A stretch of DNA of 64,000 nt from Desulfovibrio cuneatus DSM 11391 (GTDB taxonomy: Bacteria; Desulfobacterota; Desulfovibrionia; Desulfovibrionales; Desulfovibrionaceae), in assembly GCF_000430005.1 (NCBI RefSeq), contig NZ_AUCY01000004.1:124001-188000 (forward strand), in the 5' to 3' direction. A model generated the notes under the pieces. It was not told where the DNA came from. It did no database searches and worked only from the letters and a program-made list of their open reading frames with translations. The position numbers were made by a program, and so were the translations under genes. Numbering within the stretch: position 1 is the first letter of the stretch; each line of letters starts with the position of its first letter. This document shows positions 27,050-37,166 of the stretch, piece after piece.

Positions 27050-27168
27050 GAGAGCCACTCACGGCGGCACAGCCGCCTTGCTCCTCCAAAACTTTCGTTT
27101 TTAGTCGCTTGCTTACGCAAACGTCGTAATACCATTTCTGGCAATGGTCCCTGAAATTGGTATTACTT
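27050..27168. repeat. Family C palindromic repeat between rpoN and hpf
   Basis: Contains GGCGGCACAGCCGCC, CCAAAACTTTCGTTTTTAG, GCTTGCTTACGCAAACG and a GTAATACCA...TTGGTATTAC frame at the right. Same order of hairpins as at 5739-5845. Confidence 0.6.
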
Positions 27169-27170
27169 TC

Positions 27171-28598
27171 CTAAAAAAACGCACGCCGTTTTGAGGAAGA
27201 AGGAATATCAAGCGCGGTGCGGTATTTGGCAACTGTGCGTCTGGCTATGGTTACCTTTAACGCATCTTTGAGCATTTCGGCAATAGCGTCGTCGCTGAGA
27301 GGAGATTTTGCATCCTCGTCATCAATATATTTCTTGATGAGCGCCTTAACGCTTTCAGAACCCACTTCAGTACCATCTTCCAGGGCCAAGGCACTATTAA
27401 AGAAATACTTTAACTCAAACATGCCATGGGGCGTTGCCGCATATTTGTTGGAAGTAATACGGCTTACAGTGGATTCATGCATGCCGATATCGTCGGCAAT
27501 ATCTTTCAAAATAAGAGGCCGCAAAAAAGAAACCCCTCGTTCAAAAAAGGCGTGCTGATACTTAACAATACTTTCCATGACCTTATACAAGGTACGCTGG
27601 CGCTGGTACAGGCTTTTAATCAGCCACGAAGCAGAGCGCATCTTTTCAAGAATATACTCTTTGTCCGTATCATTGGCAGCTTTCAGGGAATCCTCATACC
27701 AGGAGGAAAGCTGCAAGTGGGGTATGCCTTCTTCATTCAGTACAATAATAAATTCATTATCCAGTGGGTAAACAAATACATCCGGTGAAATGTAGTGTGC
27801 ATCCCCTTCACCAAACATGGCACCAGGCATAGGGTCCAGGGTTTGAATAATATCCAGGTATTCTCGCAAATCTTCCGGGGTTAGCTTGAACTTGCGCAAA
27901 ATGGGCTTATAGCGCTTGGTTTGAAGGTCTTCAAGGTGCTCGGTAACAAGGGCAACCAGAATAGGGTCCCTGTCGTAGCGCAGCACGGCAAGCTGGGTTA
28001 GCAGGCATTCTTGTGGTGTTCTGGAAGCAATGCCCACAGGGTCGAAGCGCTGAATTTGCAGCACCACCTCTTCCACAGCTTCTTCGGTGCGGCCACTCAT
28101 TTCCGCAAGCTCGGCCAGGGAAGCATGCAAATAGCCAGAATGGTCAAGGTTCTGAATGATAACCTCGCCAATTTCCTTTTGCTCTTCTTTCAGGTTGGAA
28201 AGACGTAGCTGCCACATAAGGTGGCCTTGCAATGTGGGTTTTGTGGCATAGCGGGCATCATAGGCAAGGCCTTCTTCTGCGGCTTCAAATTCGCGCATAG
28301 AAGCCTGCCGGGAGGTGCTGGAAAATTCCCCCAGGTAATCTTCCCAATCGGCATTTTGTGTAATTTCGCGTGTATAGCCTTCATCAGCATCGGTTTTGGA
28401 AAGGGTTGAAATTTCATCCCGTGCTATGGGCACTTCTTCCATGGCTTCTTCTAAAAACGGATTTTCCAAAAGCTCTTGCTGTACAGTTTCCATAAGCTCC
28501 AGGCGTGAAAGCTGTAACAGACGAATGGCCTGCTGCAACTGGGGGGTCATCACCAGTTGTTGCGTCAATTTAAGCTGTTGCCGTAATTCCAAAGCCAT
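27171..28598 (-). CDS. rpoN: RNA polymerase sigma-54 factor
   Basis: 475 residues. The Gln/Leu-rich N-terminal activator-interaction region (LRQQLKLTQQLVMTPQLQQA) is followed by an acidic linker, the core-binding domain and the C-terminal DNA-binding domain ending in the RpoN box ARRTVAKYR. The start at 28598 has AAAGGA eight bases upstream; the annotated frame reaches 28631 but without a ribosome site. Its product would serve the -24/-12 promoters at 6062, 9857 and 19744, with the bEBP at 17904 as likely activator. Confidence 0.96.
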   Translation of the reverse strand: MALELRQQLKLTQQLVMTPQLQQAIRLLQLSRLELMETVQQELLENPFLEEAMEEVPIARDEISTLSKTDADEGYTREITQNADWEDYLGEFSSTSRQASMREFEAAEEGLAYDARYATKPTLQGHLMWQLRLSNLKEEQKEIGEVIIQNLDHSGYLHASLAELAEMSGRTEEAVEEVVLQIQRFDPVGIASRTPQECLLTQLAVLRYDRDPILVALVTEHLEDLQTKRYKPILRKFKLTPEDLREYLDIIQTLDPMPGAMFGEGDAHYISPDVFVYPLDNEFIIVLNEEGIPHLQLSSWYEDSLKAANDTDKEYILEKMRSASWLIKSLYQRQRTLYKVMESIVKYQHAFFERGVSFLRPLILKDIADDIGMHESTVSRITSNKYAATPHGMFELKYFFNSALALEDGTEVGSESVKALIKKYIDDEDAKSPLSDDAIAEMLKDALKVTIARRTVAKYRTALDIPSSSKRRAFF

Positions 28599-29119
28599 AA
28601 AACTATCCTTTGCAACCTTGCCGGCCACCACCTAGGGGAAGTGCCGAAATTATCTTCCTGCGATGCTGCGCCAATGCCTTTTACAAGAACAATGAACGAA
28701 TAACGTGTCTCGTCAAATAGACATAGGCGGGCTTTGCTCGCCGTTTAACGACTATTTCACGTGTAAAATGCTCTCTAACAGACAAACCAGAATGAAGCGA
28801 CTGAGCTGCACAACACGTCTTAGCAAGTATTATGCCACAAATGAGATCTTAAGGCAAGCTTTGGCTACGTAAATGGCATTACGGGCTGCAAAACAGTGTA
28901 CAATTTACGCATAATGTTTGGAAAAATTAGGGAAACGCTATTTAATCAATGGTTGCGCTTACATTTAAATTTCCCCCCCACAGCGCCACAAGGCAGGTGC
29001 CTGCATTTTCTCAGAAAACACGCATAGCGCATTTCACCGGTTAAAAAGCCGCACCTGCCATACCCTGCCCGGCAAACCACCGGGCACCATGGCATTTATG
29101 GAGTTACAAACTGTTTCCC
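28599..29119. other. Gene-free region upstream of rpoN
   Basis: No supported gene. It holds a GGCGGGCTTTGCTCGCC hairpin (28727-28743), a sequence resembling a family B right end (TTTCACGTGTAAAATGCTC near 28753-28773), a GGAAACGCT family A end (28931-28939), and a TGCCCGG-CAAACCA-CCGGGCA hairpin (29066-29086) that may end the transcript of the gene starting at 29524. Confidence 0.5.
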
Positions 29120-29524
29120 TTACCCCTTGGCAGCGGCCAAATAGGCCTCTTGCAGGCGAGCAAGCAAATAGTCGCCAGCCTCCGGCCCTTCCACATCAAA
29201 ACAGCAGGCATCTTCCCCCATGAGACCACCGGGAACCACGTCCCCCCGCTCTTGCGGGTCTGTAACCAGGTTGGCGTAAAAGCACACGGAAAGCCAACGG
29301 GCGGCAGGGGCATCATCAATAACATCCACCAGCACAAACAGAGGCCGGTTGCTTTGGGCAGTATGCTTTGCCCGCAAAGAATAGCTTACCCCCGGGCGGC
29401 CCTTAAATTCCAAAGTAACCCCTGGCAATGCCGCAAGTGCTGCATAGCAGGCATCAAACACAGGTTTTACGCCAAGGGTATCAGCACTCCAATCCTGCAA
29501 AAACACCTGTAACTCTTGGTTCAT
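29120..29524 (-). CDS. Hypothetical protein, 134 residues
   Basis: A soluble protein with an excellent ribosome site (AAGGAGG) before its ATG. The pattern YAALAALPGVTLEFKGRPGVSYSLRAKH followed by FVLVDVIDDAPAARWLSVCFYANLVTDP looks like an alternating beta-sheet domain. The family is not recognised. It stands alone between rlmD and rpoN. Confidence 0.75.
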   Translation of the reverse strand: MNQELQVFLQDWSADTLGVKPVFDACYAALAALPGVTLEFKGRPGVSYSLRAKHTAQSNRPLFVLVDVIDDAPAARWLSVCFYANLVTDPQERGDVVPGGLMGEDACCFDVEGPEAGDYLLARLQEAYLAAAKG

Positions 29525-29639
29525 GGGTCCTCCTTTGGTTAGGCCATAAGCCTATTGCACACCGGGTTTTACGTATTTATGATAATATGTACTCTTTTCT
29601 TTTGCATAGCACAGCAGGGTAGGAACCGCCATAACAAAA

Positions 29640-29757
29640 GGGAACGCCTGGCCCTTTGGCCCAAAGCGTTCCCTGAAACAGCGAAGTACTGCGATTACAT
29701 ATAGCATTAGGCAGTAATGAGATTACATTTGCCTAGCCAAACGGAATATATGAGCGT
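29640..29757. repeat. Degenerate family A repeat next to rlmD
   Basis: The right end (29731-29757) reverse-complements to GAAAAACGCTCATATATTCC followed by GTTTGGC, very close to the family A terminus. The left side has GGGAACGCCTGGCCCTTTGGC and a GGGAACGC...GCGTTCCC hairpin (29640-29673). It probably also supplies the transcript end of rlmD. Confidence 0.5.
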
Positions 29758-29761
29758 TTTT

Positions 29762-31165
29762 CTAGCTCTGGCGGGTAAGTACCAAAATATTCTCCACATG
29801 CGGCGTATGGGGGAACATATCCACAGGAATGGCCCGCTCAGCCTGCCACCATGGTTGAAGCAGGGCAACATCGCGTGCTTGTGTGCCAATGTCGCACGAA
29901 ATATAAATAAGCTTTTTCGCCGTGCTTTCCCGCAAAATACGCACCACAGCAGCATCCAGCCCGGCGCGAGGGGGGTCTACCACAATCACATCCGGGGTTT
30001 CTTCTTCTGCCCCAAGCAATTTTTCCATTTCGCCTGCCTTGAACTTGCAACGGCGCAGCTTTAACCGCTTGGCATTGCTGTTGGCAGCCCCAACGGCTTC
30101 GGGCTGAATATCAAAACCGCGCACGCTGGCGGCCTTTTCACCCAAAAACAACCCTACAGAACCAACACCGCAATAGAGATCCCACACTTTTTCTTCACCC
30201 GTCAGGGCTGCGGCTTCCGCTACTGCGGCAAAGAGCACCCCAGCAGCACCAGTGTTAGTTTGCAGGAAAACAGAATGCGGGGCAGAAAGGGTAATGTGCC
30301 CTATTTCCTCAAGGTATGCACCGACCCCTGCCACATAGACAACTTTCTCCCCTTGGGCAATAGCGGCGCGGTCTTTGCGTTGTGTGTGGGCCACTCCGGA
30401 AATGCCCAGTTCGGTATTGGCCACCAGGGCGTCCGCCAGAATATGCACAGGTTCAACGTACTGTTTGTTGCCTGCAAAGTTGGCCGGGGCTGTGATAATT
30501 TCCACCACACATTGCTCAAGCCCTTCCGGGGCATACTGTGGAAGGTGCAACACGAGAAAACGTAAATAGCCTTCAGGCCCAGAATATGCCGGAATGGGCC
30601 GGGCTTCCAGCAACTGGCGCACAGCTTGCAGCACCGCCCTGCCCCGCTCAGGCAACAAAGGACAATGGTCTACTTCCACCAAGTTGTGGGAACCCTTTTG
30701 GCGAAGACCCAGCACAGGAGTCCCTTCCGGCCCCTTTGCAAAAGCAAAGGCAACCTTGTTGCGAAACCCAAGGGAGAGAGGGGAAGCTGCCACAGGGGCT
30801 ACATCAACCACCGTTTTTCCAATGCGGGCAAGGGTTTCCCGCACGTGGCGCTGTTTCCATTCATGCTGTGCCGCAAGAGAGAGGTTCTGCCAGCTACAGC
30901 CGCCACACAGGGCAAAGTGCGGGCACGTTGGGGCCACAGCATGGGGGGAAGGGCTCAGCACTTCTTCCACAGAGGCTTGCACCACACGCTTCTTCACCTG
31001 GGTAACCCGCGCTGCCACCGTTTCGCCCAAAATACCGCTTTCCAAAAAGACCACTTGCCCCTGGTGGCGGGCTACCCCACCCCCCTGAACAGTCATGTCA
31101 ATAATCTCAAGCGGTTCTATACGCTGGCCAACCTCTAACATGGGGGTGCCTGCTTCATTTGTCAT
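29762..31165 (-). CDS. rlmD: RlmD-like 23S rRNA (uracil-5)-methyltransferase
   Basis: 467 residues. An N-terminal TRAM/OB domain (10-70), then the iron-sulfur motif CPHFALCGGCSW with the later Cys in VDHCPLL. The SAM-binding motif VWDLYCGVGSVGLFLG and VVDPPRAGLD follow, and the catalytic Cys is in YISCDIGTQARD. This is the RumA/RlmD type, making m5U in 23S rRNA; a different uridine site (RlmC/TrmA) cannot be excluded. Start at 31165 has AAGGA upstream. Confidence 0.9.
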   Translation of the reverse strand: MTNEAGTPMLEVGQRIEPLEIIDMTVQGGGVARHQGQVVFLESGILGETVAARVTQVKKRVVQASVEEVLSPSPHAVAPTCPHFALCGGCSWQNLSLAAQHEWKQRHVRETLARIGKTVVDVAPVAASPLSLGFRNKVAFAFAKGPEGTPVLGLRQKGSHNLVEVDHCPLLPERGRAVLQAVRQLLEARPIPAYSGPEGYLRFLVLHLPQYAPEGLEQCVVEIITAPANFAGNKQYVEPVHILADALVANTELGISGVAHTQRKDRAAIAQGEKVVYVAGVGAYLEEIGHITLSAPHSVFLQTNTGAAGVLFAAVAEAAALTGEEKVWDLYCGVGSVGLFLGEKAASVRGFDIQPEAVGAANSNAKRLKLRRCKFKAGEMEKLLGAEEETPDVIVVDPPRAGLDAAVVRILRESTAKKLIYISCDIGTQARDVALLQPWWQAERAIPVDMFPHTPHVENILVLTRQS

Positions 31166-31273
31166 AATTAATCCTTCATGCCTGGCTGCAGGGCAACGAG
31201 GCGTGTTACTCAAAAACACTACAGGGAATCAATTCCCTGTAGTTGCAACAAGTTCTAGTACTTATTGCACCGG

Positions 31274-31313
31274 GAAAAAGACAGGCTGCCCGCATTACGC
31301 AGCCAGCCTGTCT
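31274..31313 (-). terminator. Terminator of the trxA-trxB-bamD transcript
   Basis: AGACAGGCTG (31279-31288) pairs with CAGCCTGTCT (31304-31313); on the minus strand TTTTT follows the stem. It lies about 85 bases past the bamD stop. Confidence 0.8.
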
Positions 31314-31398
31314 TGCTCATTTGCTCATTGCAGGGTGAAAAGGAAACGCTGCTATACGCGGTAGCTTCCTTGCCCCCACCCGTGCACCTGGAAGTGCC

Positions 31399-32133
31399 CT
31401 AGAAAAAGTCTTTGACTGATTTCCAGAACGAACCTTCGCGGGTTTCGCGGGTTTCTTCTGCTTCCTGCTCCCGTGCCAATACGAATGTCGCTTTCGCCTT
31501 TTCAGCGGCATGGTCGTAAATTTCCGGCACATCGCTGTAGTGGTCTACAATGTACTGGTAGCGGGAAAGGGCTGAAGTATAGCGCTTCTGGCGGTAATAA
31601 AAGTCGCCATAGAACAATTCAGACTCTGCCATAAGGCGGCGTGCTTCTGCCATTTTTTGGGTTGAAGTGTCAGCATACTCTGTTCCGGGGTAACTTTCAC
31701 GCAGCCGGGCAAAGTAGGAATACGCTTCTTCAACAGGCCCAATTGGTCTGTCAATGGAAGGGTAACCATTCATGTTGGACATACCAATTTGGAACAGCAC
31801 GTAAGGAATGGCTTCATGCCGGGGGTGCATACCTTCAAATTCTTTATATGCATCAGAGGCCTGGCCCCATTCTTCATCCAGAAAATAACTGTCGGCCAAG
31901 GAAAGTTCAGCTTCAATGGTATACGGGCTGAAAGGATAGTTATCCTTCAAGCGGGTATAATAGTCCGCAGCTGTAACGTAGTTTTTTTCTCGCATGGCTT
32001 CATTGCCAGCCTCAAACAATTCTTGGGCGGTATCTTCCGGGGGGGGCAGGTAAAAATAGTCAATAACGCCACAACCGGAAAGAAAAACGGTAAATAAGGC
32101 AATGCAAAGCAAACGCGTAGATGTTAGAGCCAT
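31399..32133 (-). CDS. bamD: BamD outer-membrane assembly lipoprotein
   Basis: 244 residues with a lipoprotein signal (lipobox LSGC, Cys about 21) and TPR-type helices: [39 protein letters not shown]. This is the BamD/ComL family, an essential part of the BAM complex that folds outer-membrane proteins. The start at 32133 is one base from the end of trxB, so it is translated from the same mRNA. The C-terminal tail is charged. Confidence 0.9.
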   Translation of the reverse strand: MALTSTRLLCIALFTVFLSGCGVIDYFYLPPPEDTAQELFEAGNEAMREKNYVTAADYYTRLKDNYPFSPYTIEAELSLADSYFLDEEWGQASDAYKEFEGMHPRHEAIPYVLFQIGMSNMNGYPSIDRPIGPVEEAYSYFARLRESYPGTEYADTSTQKMAEARRLMAESELFYGDFYYRQKRYTSALSRYQYIVDHYSDVPEIYDHAAEKAKATFVLAREQEAEETRETREGSFWKSVKDFF

Positions 32134-32134
32134 G

Positions 32135-33049
32135 CTAGTGTCCCAGGTAGAGGTAGGCGGAGTTAGCCGCAGTGACCCCGTCACCCACGGCTGTGGCTAC
32201 TTGCCGACATGCTTTGGAGCGAATATCCCCAGCAGCAAACACGCCAGGAATATTTGTGCGCATTTCGCAGTCAGTTACAATAAAGCCGTTGGCGTCGCGG
32301 TTCAGCTCTGGCGGCAAATAGCCACCAGCAGGCAAAAATCCAATAAACACAAAAAGGCCATTCACTGCAAGGTAGTGTTCCTCACCAGTTTTGACATTTC
32401 TCACTGTCACGCCCTCAAGGCCAGTTTCCCCATGCAATGCAGTAATGACAGAGTCATACTCCACATGGATATTTTCCGTTTTCTTAACCCGCTCCTGGTA
32501 AACAGGAGCACCACGGAAGGAATCACGCCGGTGCACAAGGTGAACGTCTGAAACAAGTCTGGCAAGGTAGAGCGATTCTTCAAGGGCTGTGTTCCCGCCC
32601 CCTACCACAGCAACAGGCTGCCCACGAAAGAAGTTACCATCGCACAGGGCACAATAAGAAATGCCCTTGCCAATAAACTTTTCTTCCCCTGGTACGCCAA
32701 GGTTGCGGTATACCACACCAGAAGCAACAACGATGGAATCTGCCTCAATCCATTCATCATCCACGCGCACGCGCTTGGGTGATGTTTCCGCATGCAGGGC
32801 AGTAATTTCGCCACGTATGCGGTCAATGGGGTACGGCTCCAGGTGTGCAGAAAGCGCATCAGACAATTCGTACCCTTTAATCCCTTTGGGGAAGCCTGGG
32901 TAATTCTCGATATCGTCGGTAAGCAGCATAAGCCCACCATGAGCAAGCTTTTCCACAATAGCTACCGTAAGCCCAAAACGAGCCAGGTACAAAGCAGCGG
33001 AAAGCCCCGCAGGCCCTCCCCCGATAACGAGAGAATCATATCGTGCCAT
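32135..33049 (-). CDS. trxB: Thioredoxin reductase
   Basis: 304 residues with the FAD motif [15 protein letters not shown] (10-24), NAD(P)H motif [15 protein letters not shown], and FAD-binding C-terminus [21 protein letters not shown]. The redox pair is C133-A-L-C136 rather than the common CATC, a mild change. It reduces the thioredoxin encoded immediately upstream; TAATG overlap couples trxA and trxB. Confidence 0.95.
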   Translation of the reverse strand: MARYDSLVIGGGPAGLSAALYLARFGLTVAIVEKLAHGGLMLLTDDIENYPGFPKGIKGYELSDALSAHLEPYPIDRIRGEITALHAETSPKRVRVDDEWIEADSIVVASGVVYRNLGVPGEEKFIGKGISYCALCDGNFFRGQPVAVVGGGNTALEESLYLARLVSDVHLVHRRDSFRGAPVYQERVKKTENIHVEYDSVITALHGETGLEGVTVRNVKTGEEHYLAVNGLFVFIGFLPAGGYLPPELNRDANGFIVTDCEMRTNIPGVFAAGDIRSKACRQVATAVGDGVTAANSAYLYLGH

Positions 33050-33372
33050 TAGCCAAGTGCCTTTTGGTTCAACAAGTCTTTCAGGTGTGCTTTGGAAATG
33101 GCCCCTGTTACCTGTTCAACAACTTTGCCGTCTTTAAACAGAATAAGGGTGGGAATAGCACGAATGCTGAACTTGCCAGGGGTAACCGGGTTTTCGTCCA
33201 CATTCATTTTCACAATGCTCACTTGGCCCTTAAACTCTTCTGCAAGCTCGTCCACCACAGGGGTGAGAGCACGGCAAGGACCGCACCAGGGTGCCCAAAA
33301 ATCTACAAGAACAGGCTGGGAAGCCTGGGTTACTTCAGCATCAAAGGTGGCATCTGTAACAGCGTGTGCCAT
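33049..33372 (-). CDS. trxA: Thioredoxin
   Basis: 107 residues with the classic WCGPCR active site and normal length. The ATG is preceded by AAGGAG. First gene of the trxA-trxB-bamD transcription unit, with a good sigma-70 promoter at 33573-33601. Confidence 0.97.
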   Translation of the reverse strand: MAHAVTDATFDAEVTQASQPVLVDFWAPWCGPCRALTPVVDELAEEFKGQVSIVKMNVDENPVTPGKFSIRAIPTLILFKDGKVVEQVTGAISKAHLKDLLNQKALG

Positions 33373-33572
33373 GATAGCATCTCCTTACCGTTGGCGATAG
33401 GTTCAAACAGGGCTGTGTGCACCTGTTGGGGCGTATACAGCTTCTGACGTTCATCACAATGAGTCCGGCATCTCGTTAACCGACGCATAAAAGCCCAAAA
33501 CGACCTTATTCAGAAGGCACGCTAACTTCATGTGCGCCGAAAAATTACGAGGTGCCGTTAAAGACTCTTCTT

Positions 33573-33601
33573 AAAATAAAAGTCTTATGCGGCACTGTCA
33601 A
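33573..33601 (-). promoter_or_regulatory. Sigma-70-type promoter of trxA
   Basis: On the minus strand TTGACA (33601-33596), a 17-bp spacer, and TATTTT (33578-33573). It lies about 200 bases before trxA. The rest of 33373-33678 holds no gene; it is the divide between trxA and the end of tsaD. Confidence 0.65.
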
Positions 33602-33678
33602 GTGCCAGCCTTGCTATATGCTGTTTTGCAAGGGACGCAAAGCCCCTGCAAGCCAGCACGAAAACAGGCAAAGGGTTG

Positions 33679-34830
33679 TCATACCCCAAAATGGTGCCAG
33701 TCGTTGGGCACAGCTTTTCCCCTAGGAATAGCTTCAAAAGAGAGAGTATGATAAAAACCCTCTTTTGCCAAGAGCCAGCCCAAAAAAGCTACCATGGCGG
33801 CATTGTCTGCGCATAACGCAGGGCTTGGGGCCAAAAAGGGCAGGCCATGTTCCGCAGCCAAAACCTGCATGGCATTGCGCAACATGCTGTTTGCCGCTAC
33901 CCCTCCCGCAAGAACAAGCCCCTGCACGCCTGGTTGGCGTTGCAAGGCTCGGCGTGTTTTTTCCACCAGTGTGTCCACCACGGCCTGGGAATAGGCTGCG
34001 CATACGCTGCCAAGCTCTGCCCTGCCCTGTTCAGGTGTTTCCACCTCTCCGGTGGCGGGGTTCCAACGCACTGCGGGCAAAGGGTGCTTTGCCCAAAAAA
34101 CTGACATAGAGGTTTTTAAACCGCTAAAGCTGAAATCAAGGGTATCATTGTCCAAGTAAGGCCTGGGGAACATATGGCCTATACGCCCTGGCTTGCCCTG
34201 GCCTGTTTTTTGGGTTGCCCCAGTTGAACTCTGCCCCAAGCTGGCTGCCTTTGCATTGGCATGGGCAGCTTCACGGGCCAGCGTGTCAATATGCACCCCG
34301 GCGGGGTAAGGCAAACCCATCATTTTCCCGGCTTTGTCAAAGGCTTCACCCGCAGCATCATCCAGGGTTTTGCCAAGCACGGTAAACTGCGTGGGGCTGT
34401 GCATGGCATACAGGTGTGTGTGCCCCCCAGAAACCAGCAACCCAAGGGCGGGGAACACCAGGGGCTGTTCCAGCCCATAAGCCAGCAAATGGGCATGCAA
34501 ATGGTTTACCCCCACAAGCTTCGCCCCGGTGCCAAGGCTGAGGCCTTTGGCAAAGGCAACCCCCACCAGCAGGCTTCCCAAAAGGCCAGGGCCACGGGCA
34601 ACGCTGATGCAGTCCAGATGGTTGGGAGCAAGGCCTTCATCCGCCATAAGGGTATCGAACAGCAAACCAAGCAGCCTGTGGTGCTCGCGCGAAGCGAGCT
34701 CAGGCACAACCCCGCCAAAAAGCGCATGCACCCGGGCCTGGGAAGCGGCCAATTGCGCACGCAGTTGGCCATTTTCCACAAGGGCAACGCACGTATCATC
34801 ACATGAAGTTTCAATTCCCAAGCAAAGCAC
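33679..34830 (-). CDS. tsaD: TsaD/Kae1 tRNA threonylcarbamoyl transferase
   Basis: About 383 residues of the ASKHA fold. N-terminal [18 protein letters not shown] metal motif region ([12 protein letters not shown]), NHLHAH and [10 protein letters not shown]. TsaD puts the threonylcarbamoyl group on A37 of ANN-decoding tRNAs. The start is uncertain: GTG at 34830 has GAGG five bases upstream and matches the family N-terminus, while ATG at 34860 lacks a site. A Gly/Thr/Gln-rich insertion ([18 protein letters not shown]) sits mid-protein. Lies 80 bases after fbp. Confidence 0.93.
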   Translation of the reverse strand: MLCLGIETSCDDTCVALVENGQLRAQLAASQARVHALFGGVVPELASREHHRLLGLLFDTLMADEGLAPNHLDCISVARGPGLLGSLLVGVAFAKGLSLGTGAKLVGVNHLHAHLLAYGLEQPLVFPALGLLVSGGHTHLYAMHSPTQFTVLGKTLDDAAGEAFDKAGKMMGLPYPAGVHIDTLAREAAHANAKAASLGQSSTGATQKTGQGKPGRIGHMFPRPYLDNDTLDFSFSGLKTSMSVFWAKHPLPAVRWNPATGEVETPEQGRAELGSVCAAYSQAVVDTLVEKTRRALQRQPGVQGLVLAGGVAANSMLRNAMQVLAAEHGLPFLAPSPALCADNAAMVAFLGWLLAKEGFYHTLSFEAIPRGKAVPNDWHHFGV

Positions 34831-34910
34831 AGGCACCTCGCATGCAAGGGGTAAGTGCATTGCCAGAACCAGACGGAAACGCCGCGCAAAAACCACATGA
34901 CACCATGAAT

Positions 34911-35933
34911 TTACCCTTGGCGCAATTGGGCTTCAGCAAAGGCTACGTCGGCCTTTGCCCCAATGTACAAGGGCACCCGCTGGTGCAACTTTTCCGGCAC
35001 AATTTCAAGAATACGCCCGGTGCCACTGCTGGCAGCGCCCCCTGCCTGCTCCGCAAGAAAGGCCAGGGGGGAAGCTTCGCACAAAAGGCGCAGCTTGCCC
35101 CGTGGCGCTTCCGGATTTTTGTGGTCCAGCGGATACATGAACACACCACCATATTGCAGGGTACGGTGAAAATCGGCTACAAGGGAACCCACATAGCGCG
35201 TGCTGTAGGGCTTTTTTTGTGGGTTATCATGCGCTTTAAACGATTCTACAATGCGGCGTGTGGGGGCGTCCCAGTAAGCGTGGTTTCCTTCGTTTACCGA
35301 ATAGATGGCCCCAGAATTTGGAATGGTCATGTTGGGGTGGGAAAGCAGAAATTCGCCCACGCTGGGGTCCAGGGTAAAGCCATGCACCCCTTGCCCCGTG
35401 CTGTATACCATCATGGTGGAAGGCCCATACAGGAAGTACCCTGCTGCCACCTGCTGGTAGCCCGGTTGCAGCAATTCGTTGGGGTTTACCTCGCTAGTGC
35501 TGGCACTTTTACGGCGCATAATGGAAAAAATGGTGCCCACGTTGATGTTCACATCAATATTGCTGGAACCATCCAAGGGGTCAAAAACCAGAATATAGTC
35601 GCCCTTGGGCAAATGGGAAGGAATGGAAATAGGTTCCGGGTTTTCTTCCGAAGCCATCAGGCACAGTGCCCCACTGCGTTCCAAACGGTGAATGAGCACC
35701 TGGTTGGCATATTCATCCAACTTCTGCACATTTTCACCCTGTACATTCACTTCCCCGGTGCCCCCCAGTACGTCCAGCAGGCCAGCCTTATTCACGCTTC
35801 GCGTAATCAGCTTGGCTGCCAGAATAAGGTCATACAGCAACTGGGTAAACTTACCCGTTGCAGCAGGGGACTTTTTCTGGTGCAAAAGCAAATGCTCCAC
35901 CACGGTAATTTGTTTGGTAGATCCAGCTTCCAT
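34911..35933 (-). CDS. fbp: Class I fructose-1,6-bisphosphatase
   Basis: 340 residues. Metal-binding motifs ASEENPEP and [11 protein letters not shown] are present, with the C-terminal [20 protein letters not shown]. Gluconeogenic enzyme removing the C1 phosphate. A ribosome site AAAGGA precedes the ATG. Family B repeat 1 lies directly upstream, in the place of its promoter. Confidence 0.96.
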   Translation of the reverse strand: MEAGSTKQITVVEHLLLHQKKSPAATGKFTQLLYDLILAAKLITRSVNKAGLLDVLGGTGEVNVQGENVQKLDEYANQVLIHRLERSGALCLMASEENPEPISIPSHLPKGDYILVFDPLDGSSNIDVNINVGTIFSIMRRKSASTSEVNPNELLQPGYQQVAAGYFLYGPSTMMVYSTGQGVHGFTLDPSVGEFLLSHPNMTIPNSGAIYSVNEGNHAYWDAPTRRIVESFKAHDNPQKKPYSTRYVGSLVADFHRTLQYGGVFMYPLDHKNPEAPRGKLRLLCEASPLAFLAEQAGGAASSGTGRILEIVPEKLHQRVPLYIGAKADVAFAEAQLRQG

Positions 35934-35951
35934 GGCTGTTCCTTTTCATTA

Positions 35952-36098
35952 GAGCAATTTCACTTTGAAATGGCTCGGTGGACGCAACGCGAACACCCGC
36001 GAAGCGTGTCGTTTTATTACATTATAACAATACGTTACAATGTAAAGTTCCATGCAGTATATGGCAGGTGAATATACATTCTCAACGTTTACATGCTC
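35952..36098. repeat. Family B MITE-like element, copy 1
   Basis: 147 bp. Left end GAGCAATTTCACTTTGAAA; right end reverse-complements to GAGCATGTAAACGTTGAGAA. The core holds a CGCGAACACCCGCGAAGCGT block followed by GTCGTTTTATT, shared with copies at 50125 and 51511. No ORF. Placed between fbp and the lipoprotein gene. Confidence 0.7.
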
Positions 36099-36255
36099 TC
36101 GCTGAACGGTTACACGGCAAGGGCATGTGGTGCACGCTCAAACGGCGAGCTTTGCCCGCCGTTATTCTCTTGCCAGTGAATCAGCAACTCCTGACAGCAT
36201 TTGTTTATTGGTTGTCCCCTTGGCCGTTTCGCAAGGGATACTCTATGCAAAAAAC

Positions 36256-37038
36256 TTATTCAGCCTTCTTTGCCTTGGCAGAAGAAGAAGCAGAATCAGG
36301 AATAATGTACACCAGCGGCAGGTTGCCCACATAACGGGTTACCCAATAAAACCCACTGCCAGAGCTGCCCACATGGCCACTGGAATGCTTGCGTACTTCT
36401 TCTTCCCAGTTCATGCTACCCGCAGCACCACCGTTGCCTGCCCACAGAACACCCTGGCTGGATGCAATGGAGAACCCACCGGGGTTGGGAGACTTCATAA
36501 GCAGGTTACGCGGGTCGAACCGGGCTACAACAAGGCCACGCATTTCTTCACCACGGAACACCGGGTTCCCCACATAAATGCTGGTGTGGTCGCCTTCCTG
36601 GCGGGCATACCCACGCAGTGCGGCCATGCCTTGCTTGGGGTCTGCCTGCAACAGCGGGGTAGCGTCAAAATCTTTCCCGGCGTATTCAGGGTAATGGGCA
36701 ATCACTTTCCCTTCACCGTCCACAAGGGCTACGCCTGTAAGCCAGGGGAAGCGCTGCATTACCTCAAATACCCATTCTGCATCAACATCACGGCCACTAT
36801 TTTCAATGGCACGCATCATACCACTCAGTTCCCTGTCAATATCCCTCGCCGTTTCACCCAAGGCAAAGTGGTACTCCTCGCCGTCGCCTTTTGCGTCCAT
36901 ATCCAGGCTGGCCGGAGTGTTCAGATAGCTTTTATACTGCTTTACAGTATATTTCCAAGCTTCTCTGGTAGTTTGATTGCCGGAACAACCTGCCGCGAAA
37001 AATGCCAGCAAAAGAAATACAGAGGATAAACGACGCAC
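36256..37038 (-). CDS. Cache-like lipoprotein
   Basis: 260 residues starting at GTG (37038) with AAGGAG seven bases upstream; the longer frame to 37167 is not supported. A lipoprotein signal with lipobox FAAGC is followed by a periplasmic domain: WVFEVMQRFPWLTGVALVDGEGKVIAHYPEY and NPVFRGEEMRGLVVARFDP, a pattern like single Cache sensor domains. No kinase or chemotaxis domain is attached, so it may be a lone ligand-binding protein. The tail is Ser/Lys/Ala-rich. Confidence 0.75.
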   Translation of the reverse strand: MRRLSSVFLLLAFFAAGCSGNQTTREAWKYTVKQYKSYLNTPASLDMDAKGDGEEYHFALGETARDIDRELSGMMRAIENSGRDVDAEWVFEVMQRFPWLTGVALVDGEGKVIAHYPEYAGKDFDATPLLQADPKQGMAALRGYARQEGDHTSIYVGNPVFRGEEMRGLVVARFDPRNLLMKSPNPGGFSIASSQGVLWAGNGGAAGSMNWEEEVRKHSSGHVGSSGSGFYWVTRYVGNLPLVYIIPDSASSSAKAKKAE

Positions 37039-37166
37039 AGACAACTCCTTATGGATGGACACGTTGAGAAAGCTCAACTCACCGAACGGCAAACGCACAG
37101 TGATGCGGCGCAAGGGGTCGGCTTTGAGGATTTGCAAAAAAATGAATAAACCACCTGCCCGCCACA

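Noticed and set aside
34803-36071. 422-residue plus-strand frame
   Set aside because: It is antisense to fbp and has no domain pattern; fbp is certain.
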